A stretch of DNA of 64,000 bases from DATBHW01 sp035307385 (GCA_035307385.1 DATGID010000024.1:186001-250000), one strand, 5' to 3'; shown: positions 8,430 through 17,423, numbered from the stretch's first letter. The notes: generated by a model from the sequence alone, not told the origin. A program made the numbers and translations.

Positions 8430-8474
8430 GCTGGATGAGGTGGAAGGTTATTACGCGCGGAGGAGGGTATGAGG

Positions 8475-8546
8475 TGGGCGGCACAGGATTTGAACCTGTG
8501 ACCCTCTGTGTGTAAAACAGATGCTCTGCCACTGAGCTAGCCGCCC
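8475..8546 (-). tRNA. tRNA-Val (TAC)
   Basis: Minus-strand cloverleaf with acceptor GGGCGGC/GCCGCCC, D-arm TAGCTCAGTGGCAGAGCA, anticodon stem TCTGT/ACAGA with loop TTTACAC (anticodon TAC, valine), T-arm containing GGTTCAAATCC, and discriminator A. CCA is not encoded (CCT follows the discriminator). Confidence 0.96.
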
Positions 8547-8724
8547 GGAAATCAATTACACAACGCTTGGAAATATCTGCTCCCGCTTAGAAAACAGACG
8601 CTTTGAACTGCTGAAACAGCATCTCTCAGCACCATCAATAATAACACGATAGAAGCCGATTGAGCAAGGGGTTACTCCTTGGTTCCAAAATGCCACACCT
8701 TGATCGGAGTCTGGCAGGAGGGGG

Positions 8725-9834
8725 ATGGAGCAACTCGATCTTGATCTGGAGAGCGACTCGAAACAAGGGGCATCTCCCGAGCGGCCAGTTTGGCAGCGCC
8801 ATCCAGCGCTGACCGTGCTGGTGATGAGTCTGGCGCTGCTGGTGCTCCTGGGGAGCAGTCTCGGCGTGCTGCGGTTGGCAGGCAAAACGCCGCAGGGAGC
8901 ATCAGCAAAGCACAAGGCTGGCATTGTCACTATGTTCTCCTTGCCAGCAGGCAGCAACCCTTGCGCAATCACGGCTGGGGCTGATGGCAACCTCTGGTTT
9001 ACCGAATGTGGCAACAATGTTGATTGCCATCCTGGCAAGATCGGGCGCATCACTCCCAGCGGCACGCTTACCACGTTTCCCCTGCCATCTGCCATCGGGT
9101 CGTGCTGGATAACCAGCGGGCCGGATGGCAACCTCTGGTTTACGGAGGGTTACACTTCAGACATAGGACGCATCACCCCACATGGAATGCTTACTCAGTT
9201 TGCACTCCCGCCCGCCAGCCACCCCGATACCAGGGGAGCCTATGGCATAACGCCTGGGCCGGATGGCAATCTCTGGTTTGCGGAAGAAGGTCCGGACGGG
9301 ATTGGGCGCATCACTCCCGGCGGCGCAGCCACCGAGTTTTCATTCCAGCACCTCAGCCATCCAGGCGACAGCGACCCGTTCATTATCACAGCGGGTCCGG
9401 ACGGCAACCTCTGGTTCACCGAGCCGAACAGCCCCTTGATTGGACGCATCACCCCAGGCGGCACGATCATCGAGTTTTCGCTCTCTGCTGGCAGCGCGCC
9501 GTTCTGGATAGCTGCCGGGGCTGACGGCAACCTCTGGTTTACAGAGAGGAACGCCAGCAAGATTGGCCGCATCACTGTCAGCGGCACGATCACCGAGTTC
9601 ACCCTTCCTGCCCAAAGTATCCCTGGAGCCATCACTGCCGGGCCTGATGGCAACCTCTGGTTTACAGACGTAGGCGTCAACGAGATCGGGCGCATTACCC
9701 CCAAGGGCGCCGTCACCGAGTTTGCGCTGCCGCCCAACAACCAGCCCGATGATATTGCAGCCGGGCCTGATGGCAACCTCTGGTTCACAGAAAACAACGA
9801 CAGCAAGATCGGGCGCATCACCAGCGGAAAGTGA
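8725..9834 (+). CDS. Membrane-anchored Vgb-like seven-bladed beta-propeller
   Basis: A 369-residue type-II-like membrane protein with a charged N-terminus, one transmembrane helix at about residues 29-53 (LTVLVMSLALLVLLGSSLGV), then an extracellular domain of seven repeats. Each repeat carries [AP]DGNLWF[TA][ED] followed by GRIT, spaced about 40-48 residues. This is the virginiamycin B lyase / NHL-type propeller pattern. Vgb linearises streptogramin B antibiotics, but most anchored relatives have no known activity and the Vgb catalytic His residues are not evident, so a binding role is equally likely. The GGAGGGGG site abuts the ATG. Codon-level similarity among repeats suggests recent internal duplication. 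Confidence 0.82.
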   Translation: MEQLDLDLESDSKQGASPERPVWQRHPALTVLVMSLALLVLLGSSLGVLRLAGKTPQGASAKHKAGIVTMFSLPAGSNPCAITAGADGNLWFTECGNNVDCHPGKIGRITPSGTLTTFPLPSAIGSCWITSGPDGNLWFTEGYTSDIGRITPHGMLTQFALPPASHPDTRGAYGITPGPDGNLWFAEEGPDGIGRITPGGAATEFSFQHLSHPGDSDPFIITAGPDGNLWFTEPNSPLIGRITPGGTIIEFSLSAGSAPFWIAAGADGNLWFTERNASKIGRITVSGTITEFTLPAQSIPGAITAGPDGNLWFTDVGVNEIGRITPKGAVTEFALPPNNQPDDIAAGPDGNLWFTENNDSKIGRITSGK

Positions 9835-9935
9835 GCGCTGCTGATCGCCTCATTCACAGAGCAGAGGCCCGTTTGCACACAGCCCCTGGCCGTTTTACCA
9901 GGAGAGATTCCCCCATTCTACCGATGCGCGAACGC

Positions 9936-9964
9936 TTGCGCTGAAGTATGCTCTTCGGTAATAT
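9936..9964 (+). promoter_or_regulatory. Probable sigma70-type promoter of the ABC transporter
   Basis: TTGCGC (9936-9941), a 17-base spacer and TAATAT (9959-9964) lie about 115 bases upstream of the ABC transporter start. Hexamers match the consensus only partly, but spacing is ideal. Confidence 0.4.
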
Positions 9965-10078
9965 GGCACATTGTCGAGCTTTCCTCATAACTGATTCGCG
10001 TTTTCATCACACAGCGGGGAAGCTTGCGCTTCCTGCCACCCACGAGACAAGACCGGCTGTTGCATAAAAGGAGAGGCC

Positions 10079-11941
10079 ATGGCCCGCACGTTTTCCCGCT
10101 CGCGTCAGGCGCGCACCGACGATTCCGAGATGTTAACGCCCAGGATGATCCTGACAGCCTTTACCAGCCTGCCGCGCGTGCTGGGGCTGGTCTGGCGCAT
10201 CCAGCCAAGCGCCACCATTGCGCTAGGCGCGCTCTATCTTGCCCAGGGCATCATCCCCACGCTCACTGCCTACATCAGCAAGCTGCTCATTGATGCCGTC
10301 GTACGGGCAATTGGTGAGCACGGCGGCCAGGACAGCCTGAGTGCGGTGATCTGGCTGGTGGGCGCGCAGTTTGGCGTGCAGGCACTCGGCAGTTTGCTGC
10401 AAACGCTCTCCAACATCGTGCAGCAGTTGCTTCAGGAACGGCTCTCGTACGCGGTGCAACTGATGGTGATGGAAAAGGCCAACACGCTGGACCTGAGTTT
10501 CTTCGAGGACGCCAAGTTTTATGATTCCTTGCAGCAAGCCCAGCGCGAAGCGACCTCGCGGCCCATCGGCATGGTCTCGCAGACATTCGGCCTGGGCCAG
10601 ACAATTGTCACGCTGGTGTCGATGCTGATTGTGCTGAGCCAGCTTGCCTGGTGGCTGCCCATTGTCGCCATCCTCGCGCCGGTTCCGGCCTTCATCGCCA
10701 ACGTCCGCTATGGCTGGTGGGGTTATCAGATGATGCGCCGACAGTCGCCACTGCGCCGCGAAATGGCCTATTACGGCACATTGTTGACGACAGACACGTA
10801 CAACAAAGAAATCAAGTTGTTCACCCTGGGCGATTTCTTTATCCGGCTCTTCCGCTCGCTCTCCGTCCAGTTCTATGATCAGGCGCGCAGACTGATTATC
10901 CCGCGCTATCTCGCTTCGTTCGGCTGGAGCACGGGAAGCCTGATCGCCAACGGCGCGATCTACCTCTATGTCACTATCCAAACGGTAATGGCGCGCATTA
11001 CGCTGGGCGACCTGACCTTCTACACGCAGGCAGCGTTAAGCCTGGGCAGCAGCTTCCAAAGCCTGCTCAGCGGTATCTCCTCCACCTACGAAAACAATCT
11101 CTACGTCAACACGCTCTTTGAGTTTCTGGACTATCAGCCGCGCATCGTCAGCCCGCCGGATGGCATCAAACCATCCGGCGATGGGCTGACCATCGAGTTC
11201 CGCCATGTGAGCTTTGCCTACCCCGGACGCGGCGAACAGGGCCAGGCGCTGCGCGACGTGAGCTTTACTATCAACGCTGGCGAAGCGATTGCGCTGGTGG
11301 GGCGCAACGGCGCGGGCAAGACGACGATTGTCAAGCTGCTGACGCGGCTCTATGACCCCGATGAAGGCCAGATTCTCGTCAACGGGCGCGACATCAAAGA
11401 GTATGATCTGACGGCGCTGCGCGCGCAAATTGGCGTGATCTTCCAGGACTATGTGAACTACTACCTGACCGCCAGCCGGAATATCGGCGTCGGCAAGGTC
11501 GAGGCAATTGACTTCCAGGAAGGCATTCAGGTGGCAGCAGCCAAGAGCGGAGCCGATCTGGTGATTGAGAAACTACCCGACGCCTATCAGACCAGGCTGG
11601 GCAAGTGGTTCGATCAAGGGCAGCAGTTATCGGGCGGCGAATGGCAAAAGATCGCCCTGGCGCGGGCGTTCATGCGCGACGCGCACCTCTTGATTCTGGA
11701 TGAACCAACCAGTTCGCTGGACCCGCAGGCTGAATACGAGGTCTTTGCGCGCTTCCGCGAACTGACCGCGGGTAAATCGGCCATCTTCATTTCCCATCGC
11801 TTCAGCACGGTGCGTCTGGCAAACCGCATCATCGTGCTGGAAGAGGGGCGCATTCTGGAGGAAGGCCCGCACGCAGACCTGCTGGCGCGCGGCGGGCGCT
11901 ACGCCGAACTGTTCAGCTTGCAGGCGCAAGCCTATCGCTGA
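10079..11941 (+). CDS. ABC transporter, fused permease and ATP-binding domains (exporter type)
   Basis: A 620-residue half-transporter that should work as a homodimer or with a partner to export a lipid, peptide or drug. Residues about 40-345 form the six-helix type I exporter membrane domain. The nucleotide-binding domain has Walker A GRNGAGKTT (408-416), Q-loop Gln456, signature LSGGEWQ (517-523), Walker B LLILDEP (537-543) and the H-loop His573. The signature has Glu-Trp where the fifth residue is usually Gln, a common variant in Chloroflexi/Actinobacteria exporters. AGGAGAGG lies just upstream of ATG 10079. It stands alone, facing the GH3-like gene tail to tail, so context gives no substrate. 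Confidence 0.92.
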   Translation: MARTFSRSRQARTDDSEMLTPRMILTAFTSLPRVLGLVWRIQPSATIALGALYLAQGIIPTLTAYISKLLIDAVVRAIGEHGGQDSLSAVIWLVGAQFGVQALGSLLQTLSNIVQQLLQERLSYAVQLMVMEKANTLDLSFFEDAKFYDSLQQAQREATSRPIGMVSQTFGLGQTIVTLVSMLIVLSQLAWWLPIVAILAPVPAFIANVRYGWWGYQMMRRQSPLRREMAYYGTLLTTDTYNKEIKLFTLGDFFIRLFRSLSVQFYDQARRLIIPRYLASFGWSTGSLIANGAIYLYVTIQTVMARITLGDLTFYTQAALSLGSSFQSLLSGISSTYENNLYVNTLFEFLDYQPRIVSPPDGIKPSGDGLTIEFRHVSFAYPGRGEQGQALRDVSFTINAGEAIALVGRNGAGKTTIVKLLTRLYDPDEGQILVNGRDIKEYDLTALRAQIGVIFQDYVNYYLTASRNIGVGKVEAIDFQEGIQVAAAKSGADLVIEKLPDAYQTRLGKWFDQGQQLSGGEWQKIALARAFMRDAHLLILDEPTSSLDPQAEYEVFARFRELTAGKSAIFISHRFSTVRLANRIIVLEEGRILEEGPHADLLARGGRYAELFSLQAQAYR

Positions 11942-11955
11942 GACACTGCAAACGG

Positions 11956-13284
11956 CTAAGATTTCGGCAGCTTCAGGATGCCCAACTGCACCTTCAGGCG
12001 GATGATGCGCTCCAGGGATTGTTGCAAGCGGGCCTGCGAGATGCGCCCCGAGTCTACGGCCTGCGTCACGGCATTGACAACGCCTTGCTCAAGCGTCGGG
12101 TCAACGGGGCACTCGATCAAGTCTTCGCCCGCCAGAATCGCCAGCACGCTGGCCTCGCCAACCCCCTGGGCCGGGTTGGTATAGCCTCGCTGCTGCATGA
12201 ACTGGGTAATAGCGGTTGCTTCCATGGCATCCGAAACGACCACGCCCTGATAGCCCAGTTGCCCGCGCAGCACACCGTTAATCAGCGTTGGCGACAAAGA
12301 GGCCGGATAGGTCTGGTCATAGGCGGGCACGAGCACATGCGTCACCATAATCAAGTCCGGCTGATGGGAGAGCAGGGCACGGAAAGAGGCAAAGTCGATG
12401 TTATTTAACTGCGCCTGGGTATGGTCGAGCGTTGGCAGGGCGTAATCGGGGTTGGCTGGCACCGCGCCGATGCCCGGCCAGTGCTTCAGCGTGCCCGCAA
12501 TGCCGTGCTGCTGCAACCCATCCAGAAACGCGCCCGCGTACTGCGTCACCTGCGCAACCGATGAGCCAAACATACGGCTGGCATCAATCGCGCCGCCCTG
12601 GTTGACATCGGCCAGCGGAGCGAAATCCACGTTGATGCCCAGATAGCTCAAACGCTGGGCGTCTTGCACAGCCTGGTCTTTGGCATTCTGCGGGTCGCCT
12701 GTCGCCGTCAGTTCGGCTGGCGCGGGCGTACGGCCATAGTAGGGGGCGAGACGGTCTACATCGCCGCCTTCCTCATCGGTGGCAATCAAGAGGGGATTGG
12801 TTGCGTGCGCCTTGATGTCGGTGATAAGCTGTTTGACCCCGCTCAGCGTTGTGGGCATCAGCGGCCCACCGTTATGGTTCGGAAACCAGACGATGCCGCC
12901 AACTTGCGTCTGCTGAAGGGGCGCATCCAGCGCGGAGGAGTAGGCATTGGTATAGACGGAGAGCATCAGCAACTGCCCGATTTTCTGCGTCAGCGGCATC
13001 TGCTGGATATAGGCATCGATCTGCTGGCTGAGAGTTGCTGGCGACGGCGTGGCAGCGGAGGTTGGGTTGGCAATGGATGTCGCGCTGGGCACGACAGCGG
13101 TTACTGTCACCACAACCGTAGCCGCGCCGCTGAAGAGCACCTTGCGGGCGAGCACAAACAGCACCACCAGCAGCCCCACATCGACGATACCGCCAATCAA
13201 CAACCAGCGATGGCGAATATACCAGGGGGAGCGGGGCACTGTTAGCCGCGCTCCCTTGTTCCGCATTGGGGATGGTTCACGCAT
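11956..13284 (-). CDS. Membrane-anchored GH3-family (NagZ-like) protein
   Basis: A 442-residue protein with one N-terminal transmembrane helix (LLIGGIVDVGLLVVLFVLA), a Thr/Ser/Pro linker, and a glycoside hydrolase family 3 barrel resembling beta-N-acetylhexosaminidase. It keeps IATDEEGG, the substrate Lys-His pair (KHWPGIG) and the nucleophile Asp in VVVSDAM. The catalytic Asp-x-His acid/base loop of NagZ (usually TDSH) reads ANPD at about 12442-12456, so the His is missing. It could be a transglycosylase-like, weak or binding-only protein. I chose ATG 13284 because AGGGAG lies 6 bases upstream; the frame is open to 13335. It sits beside a KGG stress protein. Confidence 0.85.
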   Translation of the reverse strand: MREPSPMRNKGARLTVPRSPWYIRHRWLLIGGIVDVGLLVVLFVLARKVLFSGAATVVVTVTAVVPSATSIANPTSAATPSPATLSQQIDAYIQQMPLTQKIGQLLMLSVYTNAYSSALDAPLQQTQVGGIVWFPNHNGGPLMPTTLSGVKQLITDIKAHATNPLLIATDEEGGDVDRLAPYYGRTPAPAELTATGDPQNAKDQAVQDAQRLSYLGINVDFAPLADVNQGGAIDASRMFGSSVAQVTQYAGAFLDGLQQHGIAGTLKHWPGIGAVPANPDYALPTLDHTQAQLNNIDFASFRALLSHQPDLIMVTHVLVPAYDQTYPASLSPTLINGVLRGQLGYQGVVVSDAMEATAITQFMQQRGYTNPAQGVGEASVLAILAGEDLIECPVDPTLEQGVVNAVTQAVDSGRISQARLQQSLERIIRLKVQLGILKLPKS

Positions 13285-13338
13285 CAACATCTCCCTACAC
13301 CGGCACGTTCCCAGGCGCGCGCCCGCACCCGGCAATCA

Positions 13339-13599
13339 TCACTTGCCCCGATGCCCCTTCTCGCCACCCGCCTTGCCGATGCGGGCGTAAAAGTCCGGGC
13401 CATGATGCGCCTTGGTGGCTTCGCCGCCCTTGCGGCCAATTTCGGCATAGAAGGCTGGTCCTCGTTGCGCTTTGACGCTCTGGCCGCCCTTCTGGCCGAT
13501 CTGCCGATAAAAGTCCGCGCCGTATTTCTCACGAACCGCCTGGCCGCCGTGCTTGGCCTTCTCGCTGCCAGGTTCTGGGCCTCTTTTCCCAATGGGCAT
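13339..13599 (-). CDS. KGG-repeat general stress protein
   Basis: An 86-residue, very hydrophilic, Gly/Lys-rich protein made of tandem stress-induced KGG repeats, seen as HGGQAVREKYGADFYRQIG, KGGQSVKAQRGPAFYAEIG, KGGEATKAHHGPDFYARIG and a final KAGGEKGHRGK. The family (Bacillus GsiB, E. coli YciG, Neurospora con-10) is induced by desiccation or general stress and is thought to act as an intrinsically disordered protectant. ATG 13599 has AAAGGA about 10 bases upstream. A minus-strand TATACT (13650-13645) is a possible -10. It lies 54 bases upstream of the GH3-like gene in the same direction. Confidence 0.88.
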   Translation of the reverse strand: MPIGKRGPEPGSEKAKHGGQAVREKYGADFYRQIGQKGGQSVKAQRGPAFYAEIGRKGGEATKAHHGPDFYARIGKAGGEKGHRGK

Positions 13600-13878
13600 A
13601 GCTGTATTCCTTTCTCGCTCCAAAACGAGCAAACGCTTTCAGCAAGTATAGCACACACGGCTGGACACGCAGGAACATCGATCACCTGTGCAAATGGGCA
13701 GCACCTGTTATACACCCTTTCCCCCGAAATGGGAAGGGCAGCCCTCACAGCGTGTGATGTGCTATACTGCTGGAACACAGCATACCTCTTGATCATCCTG
13801 GAGCGTCTGCCAGATTGCGGCGCTCCATCGTTTCCTTGCCCAGAGCGGAGCAAGGGTCGTTATCCGCTCAATGAAAGG

Positions 13879-14781
13879 ATGAACACTCATGCGCAACGCC
13901 ACCGGAAGCCAGCCACTGCCAGCCTAGTCTCTCCCCACGCGCCACACCAACGCGCCGCCAATCCGTTCCCCCAGCACAGCGCGACCATCACCCAGTATCA
14001 GCATCCCCTCATCCAACGCATCCATCGCCTGCGCCGCCGCGAGGCGCGCGACCAGACCGGCCTCTACTATGCCGAAGGGCTGCGCTTCGTAATACAGGCC
14101 ATCCAGCATCACGCCGCCATCGAAGCGTTGGTCATTTGCCGACCCTTGCTCACCAATGCCCTGGCCCAGCGGCTCGTTCGCCAGCAGCGCCAGCTTGGCG
14201 TTCCGGTGCTGGATGTGACACCGCATGTCATGCATCAGTTGGCTTTCGTCGAAGACCCGCAGGGCATCGGCGCGGTTGTGCGCCAACACTGGGAGGCCCT
14301 GGCCGGCCTGACGCTGCGCAGCGAACTGTGCTGGATTGCCCTCCAGACGGTGCGCTCCGTGGGCAACCTGGGCACGATTCTACGCACCTCCGATGCTGTT
14401 GGCGGCGCGGGCGTCATCCTGCTGGGCAACGACATCGACCCCTACGACCCCGCTGCTGTGCGCCCGACAATGGGCGCGCTCTACAGCCAACGCCTGGTCC
14501 GCACCACGGTCGCCGAGTTTGTTCGCTGGAAACACCAGCAGCGCTGCATGCTCGTGGGCACATCGCCCGGCGCGCCCACCGATTACCGTGCGCTGGCCTA
14601 TCGCCCGCCAACCATCCTATTGATGGGAGAGGAGCGCAAGGGCCTCACGCCAGAGCTTCAGGCGCTCTGCGATCATCTCGTGCGTATCCCCATGGTCGGC
14701 GAGAGCGATTCGCTGAACCTGGGCGTGGCAACAGGCGTGATGCTGTACGAACTCTTCAATCAGCACCGCTCTCCATACTAA
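13879..14781 (+). CDS. SpoU/TrmH-family RNA 2'-O-methyltransferase
   Basis: A SAM-dependent knotted (SPOUT) methyltransferase that probably modifies a ribose in 23S rRNA or tRNA. The three family motifs are present: NLGTILRTSDAVG (motif 1), ILLMGEERKGL (motif 2) and IPMVGESDSLNLGVATGVMLYE (motif 3). The N-terminal part (HPLIQRIHRLRRREARDQTGLYYAEGLRF) is the SpoU substrate-binding domain. Length from ATG 13879 is 300 residues, normal for the RlmB/TsnR-like group. The frame is open far upstream, but that part only mirrors the opposite-strand stress gene. AAAGG abuts this ATG, so the exact start is uncertain. Some TsnR-like members confer thiostrepton resistance, which cannot be told apart here. 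Confidence 0.88.
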   Translation: MNTHAQRHRKPATASLVSPHAPHQRAANPFPQHSATITQYQHPLIQRIHRLRRREARDQTGLYYAEGLRFVIQAIQHHAAIEALVICRPLLTNALAQRLVRQQRQLGVPVLDVTPHVMHQLAFVEDPQGIGAVVRQHWEALAGLTLRSELCWIALQTVRSVGNLGTILRTSDAVGGAGVILLGNDIDPYDPAAVRPTMGALYSQRLVRTTVAEFVRWKHQQRCMLVGTSPGAPTDYRALAYRPPTILLMGEERKGLTPELQALCDHLVRIPMVGESDSLNLGVATGVMLYELFNQHRSPY

Positions 14782-14904
14782 TCGTTGCGCAGGGCAGATT
14801 CGTTACATCGTGTCAGGGCTGCTTATGATAGACTGAACGGCACGAACCAGAACACCGTTGATGGGGTTCGTTGTCGCTAACGAGATTGATGAAAGGAACG
14901 CCGC

Positions 14905-15747
14905 ATGACCGATCTCTTGCCAGCGAGCGCGCAGGCCCATCTGATTGACTTGCCCGGCGGGCGCTTTCGTTATCTGACCTGGAGCGCAGAAGAAACCAAT
15001 CGGCCCGACATGCTGCTGCTGCATGGCATTACCAGTTCCGCCTTGAGTTGGGCACGCGTGGGGCCAGCGCTGGCAGACCGTTACCGCGTCTTCGCGCTGG
15101 ATATGCGCGGGCATGGCAAAAGCGTCCAATCGCCGCCAGGCACCTATAGTCTGCGCCGGACTGCCGACGATGCGGCAGAGCTAATTGCCGCGTTGGGACT
15201 GGACAATCCGGTCGTTATCGGCCATTCCTGGGGCGGCGCGACGGCGATGGTGCTGGCAAGCGGGGCATGGTCAGAGCAGCCGGTACCCGCCCTGGCACGG
15301 GTAATCCTCGAAGACCCGGCCTATGCCTTTGGCCGGGGCGATGTCGAAGCGCGCACGGCATTTTATACACGGGATATTGGGCGACCCGCCAAGGAACTGC
15401 GCCCTGAGCTTGCCGCCAGCAGCCCTGGCTGGACCGAGGCCGACATCGAGGGCAAAATCGAAGCGCTTCAGCAAGTGACCAAAACAGCCGTGCTCAGCGT
15501 TTTCGAGGAGGCCGGGCAGGCTGGTGACATTCTGTCGCTGCTCGCCAGGATAGCCGCGCCGACGCTGCTGATGCGCGCCGATGCCAACCTGGACACGACA
15601 ATGGATGCCGCCGCCTGGGCACGCGCCCAGGGATATCTGACCAGCAGCAGCCGGGGCGTCGAGATTCCAGGGGCCACACACAACATCCACCGCAGCAAGT
15701 TCGACGCCTTTATGCAGGTAGTCAATGATTATCTCGCCGAAAAATAA
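14905..15747 (+). CDS. Alpha/beta-fold hydrolase
   Basis: A 280-residue cytosolic serine hydrolase. The nucleophile elbow is GHSWGG (Ser108), the oxyanion-hole region is LLLHGITSS (38-45), the DMRGHGKS loop lies at 66-73, the acidic residue is in the RADANLDT region, and the catalytic His is in GATHNIHRS near the C-terminus. This set places it with esterases/epoxide-hydrolase-like enzymes; the nucleophile is Ser rather than Asp, so esterase, lactonase or C-C hydrolase activity is more likely than dehalogenase or epoxide hydrolase. GAAAGGAA lies upstream of the ATG. A TATGAT at 14824-14829 may be its -10. It precedes an SDR in the same direction. Confidence 0.87.
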   Translation: MTDLLPASAQAHLIDLPGGRFRYLTWSAEETNRPDMLLLHGITSSALSWARVGPALADRYRVFALDMRGHGKSVQSPPGTYSLRRTADDAAELIAALGLDNPVVIGHSWGGATAMVLASGAWSEQPVPALARVILEDPAYAFGRGDVEARTAFYTRDIGRPAKELRPELAASSPGWTEADIEGKIEALQQVTKTAVLSVFEEAGQAGDILSLLARIAAPTLLMRADANLDTTMDAAAWARAQGYLTSSSRGVEIPGATHNIHRSKFDAFMQVVNDYLAEK

Positions 15748-15839
15748 ACGCGACGCGCCTGCGAGACGCCCGTCGTGTGTTTTATACTTGGGGGAAGCAG
15801 GTTCTTCTGCTGCATTTTCCCTAAACGAAAGGCTTCGTC

Positions 15840-16592
15840 ATGTCTGATGCTTCCTTGAATAACCAGGTGGCGCTCATCACCGGCGCCAGTTCCGGTATTG
15901 GTCAGGCTATCGCTCAAACATTCGTGCAGGCGGGCGCGCATCTGGTCGTGGTGGCGCGCCGCGAAGAGCGCCTGCAACAACTTGCCGACCTGGCCCAGCA
16001 GGCTGACCGTCAGTGCAAGATCATCGTTGGCGACGTGCGCCAGCCGGAAGTGGCCCAACAAGCCGTCGAGGCCGCCTTTGCCGACTTCGGCCAGTTGGAT
16101 ATTCTTGTCAACAATGCTGGCATCGGGCGCTATGGCGACCTTGTCAACGCTTCCATCGACGACTACGACGCCATGATGGATACGAATATGCGCTCCACGT
16201 TTCTCTTCACGCACGCCGCCGTCCCGCGTTTGCTGCAACAAAAGCGCGGAACTATCATCGTCATTTCATCGATGGCAGGCGTCATGGGCTTTCCTGGGGA
16301 AGCGATTTACTGCTCCACCAAATTTGCCCAGGTGGGCTTCGCCCTGGCGATGGAACGCGAACTGCGCCCGCATGGCATCCGCGTTGGCATCGTCATGCCC
16401 GGCGGCGTGAAAACCGAGTTCGCCATTGGCACAGGCCGCACCGAAGCAGGGGTCGCCGCTTCTGGCATGCTGGAGGCGCGGGATGTTGCCAACGCCGCGC
16501 TGCTGATGGCGACGCAGCCGCCCCACGCGCGCATCGTCGAAATCCGCATGCGCCCCATGGCCGAACCCTACTATGGCATCGAGCCAAGCTAA
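15840..16592 (+). CDS. Short-chain dehydrogenase/reductase
   Basis: A classical SDR of 250 residues using NAD(P). Cofactor motif TGASSGIG is at 14-21, NNAG at 91-94, and the catalytic set is Ser143 or Ser144, Tyr157 and Lys161 (YxxxK). Arg40-Arg41 at the end of beta-2 favours NADP(H). The C-terminal RMRPMAEPY resembles sepiapterin-reductase-like or 3-oxoacyl-ACP-reductase-like members, but substrate is open. AACGAAAGG lies upstream. TATACT at 15783-15788 is a candidate -10. The 3' end overlaps the convergent kinase-nuclease gene by 4 bases, so no terminator separates them. Confidence 0.88.
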   Translation: MSDASLNNQVALITGASSGIGQAIAQTFVQAGAHLVVVARREERLQQLADLAQQADRQCKIIVGDVRQPEVAQQAVEAAFADFGQLDILVNNAGIGRYGDLVNASIDDYDAMMDTNMRSTFLFTHAAVPRLLQQKRGTIIVISSMAGVMGFPGEAIYCSTKFAQVGFALAMERELRPHGIRVGIVMPGGVKTEFAIGTGRTEAGVAASGMLEARDVANAALLMATQPPHARIVEIRMRPMAEPYYGIEPS

Positions 16593-17401
16593 CTGTCTTC
16601 ATCACGTTGAGTGACCGCTTGCTCATCCTGCGCACGCTGAACGAGCCGCAGCTTCTCCTCGCGGGGCAACAGTTTGATGGCTCGTTCAGCGCGCAGGGCG
16701 TCTCCTTTGCTGGCAAACGCCCATTGGGCCAGCAGCGCCACCGGACGCCGCCCGCGTGTGTAGCGCGCGCCCTTTCCGGCATTGTGCGTGGCAAGGCGGC
16801 GCGCAACATTGGTGGTGTAACCGGTGTAGAGCGTGCCATCAGCACACGAAAGCACATAGACGAAATGCAATTTGTTTCCAAAGAGGGCAAGATCGGGGAT
16901 GAGGCTCTCTGGCCTGATTACGGCTTCGGCTTCATCTTCTGTAGGAGGCTCGAACGTCAGAAGCGCATCTGTAAAGAATTGATCGGGAATGTGAGATCGT
17001 TCCTGGCTGAGAAGGTTCTGCTGACGTCTTTGCTGGATGACTTCGCGCGGCGTATCGAGAAATATGATCGTGAAGTGACAGCCCAGGCTCCTTGCCAGAT
17101 CGGCAAATCTTAGTCTGCTGGCTTTGTCATGATTGGTGCTATTATAGATAACATTCTTACCCGTCTGAAGCAGGGCCGCGACTGTCTGCTCAACGATAGT
17201 GAAAATCCTTTGCCAGCCAGCGCTATCTGCCTCGTGTCGCCCCCAGTAGAAGCCCAGCGATTCCCGTATGTCGTCGATGCTTACTACTGGATAACCCGTC
17301 TGTTCAGAGAGCCGCCGAGCAAAGGTGGTCTTACCTGAATAGGGAAGCCCACACATGATATAGAGCGTTGGCTGCCTCGATGGTGGGGGCAGATGTGTCA
17401 T
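16589..17401 (-). CDS. P-loop kinase (AAA_33/zeta-toxin-like) fused to GIY-YIG nuclease domain
   Basis: One uninterrupted 270-residue frame joins two domains. Residues about 10-165 are a nucleotide-kinase-like P-loop ATPase: Walker A GLPYSGKTT, then VSIDDIRES, NVIYNSTNHDKASRLR and FLDTPREVIQQRR, as in zeta-toxin / polynucleotide-kinase-like proteins. Residues about 178-255 are a UPF0213-type GIY-YIG domain (FVYVLSCADGTLYTGYTT, RRLATHNAGKGARYTRGRRP, then AERAIK with the metal Glu). Both domains look complete. ATG 17401 is preferred because TGGAGG lies 9 bases upstream; ATG 17410 abuts it. The domains are usually separate genes. A combined RNA/DNA end-processing or repair enzyme is a guess. Confidence 0.88.
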   Translation of the reverse strand: MTHLPPPSRQPTLYIMCGLPYSGKTTFARRLSEQTGYPVVSIDDIRESLGFYWGRHEADSAGWQRIFTIVEQTVAALLQTGKNVIYNSTNHDKASRLRFADLARSLGCHFTIIFLDTPREVIQQRRQQNLLSQERSHIPDQFFTDALLTFEPPTEDEAEAVIRPESLIPDLALFGNKLHFVYVLSCADGTLYTGYTTNVARRLATHNAGKGARYTRGRRPVALLAQWAFASKGDALRAERAIKLLPREEKLRLVQRAQDEQAVTQRDEDS

Positions 17402-17423
17402 GATTCCCATCCTCCAGTCGAAG

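Noticed and set aside
13351..13878. Upstream extension of the rRNA methyltransferase frame
   Set aside because: Overlaps the KGG stress gene on the other strand and contains no methyltransferase features; start set at 13879.
13889..13927. 12-codon leader peptide (ATG 13889, stop TAG) upstream of the methyltransferase core
   Set aside because: Has a usable ribosome site but is too short, and there is no stall motif or attenuator to support it.
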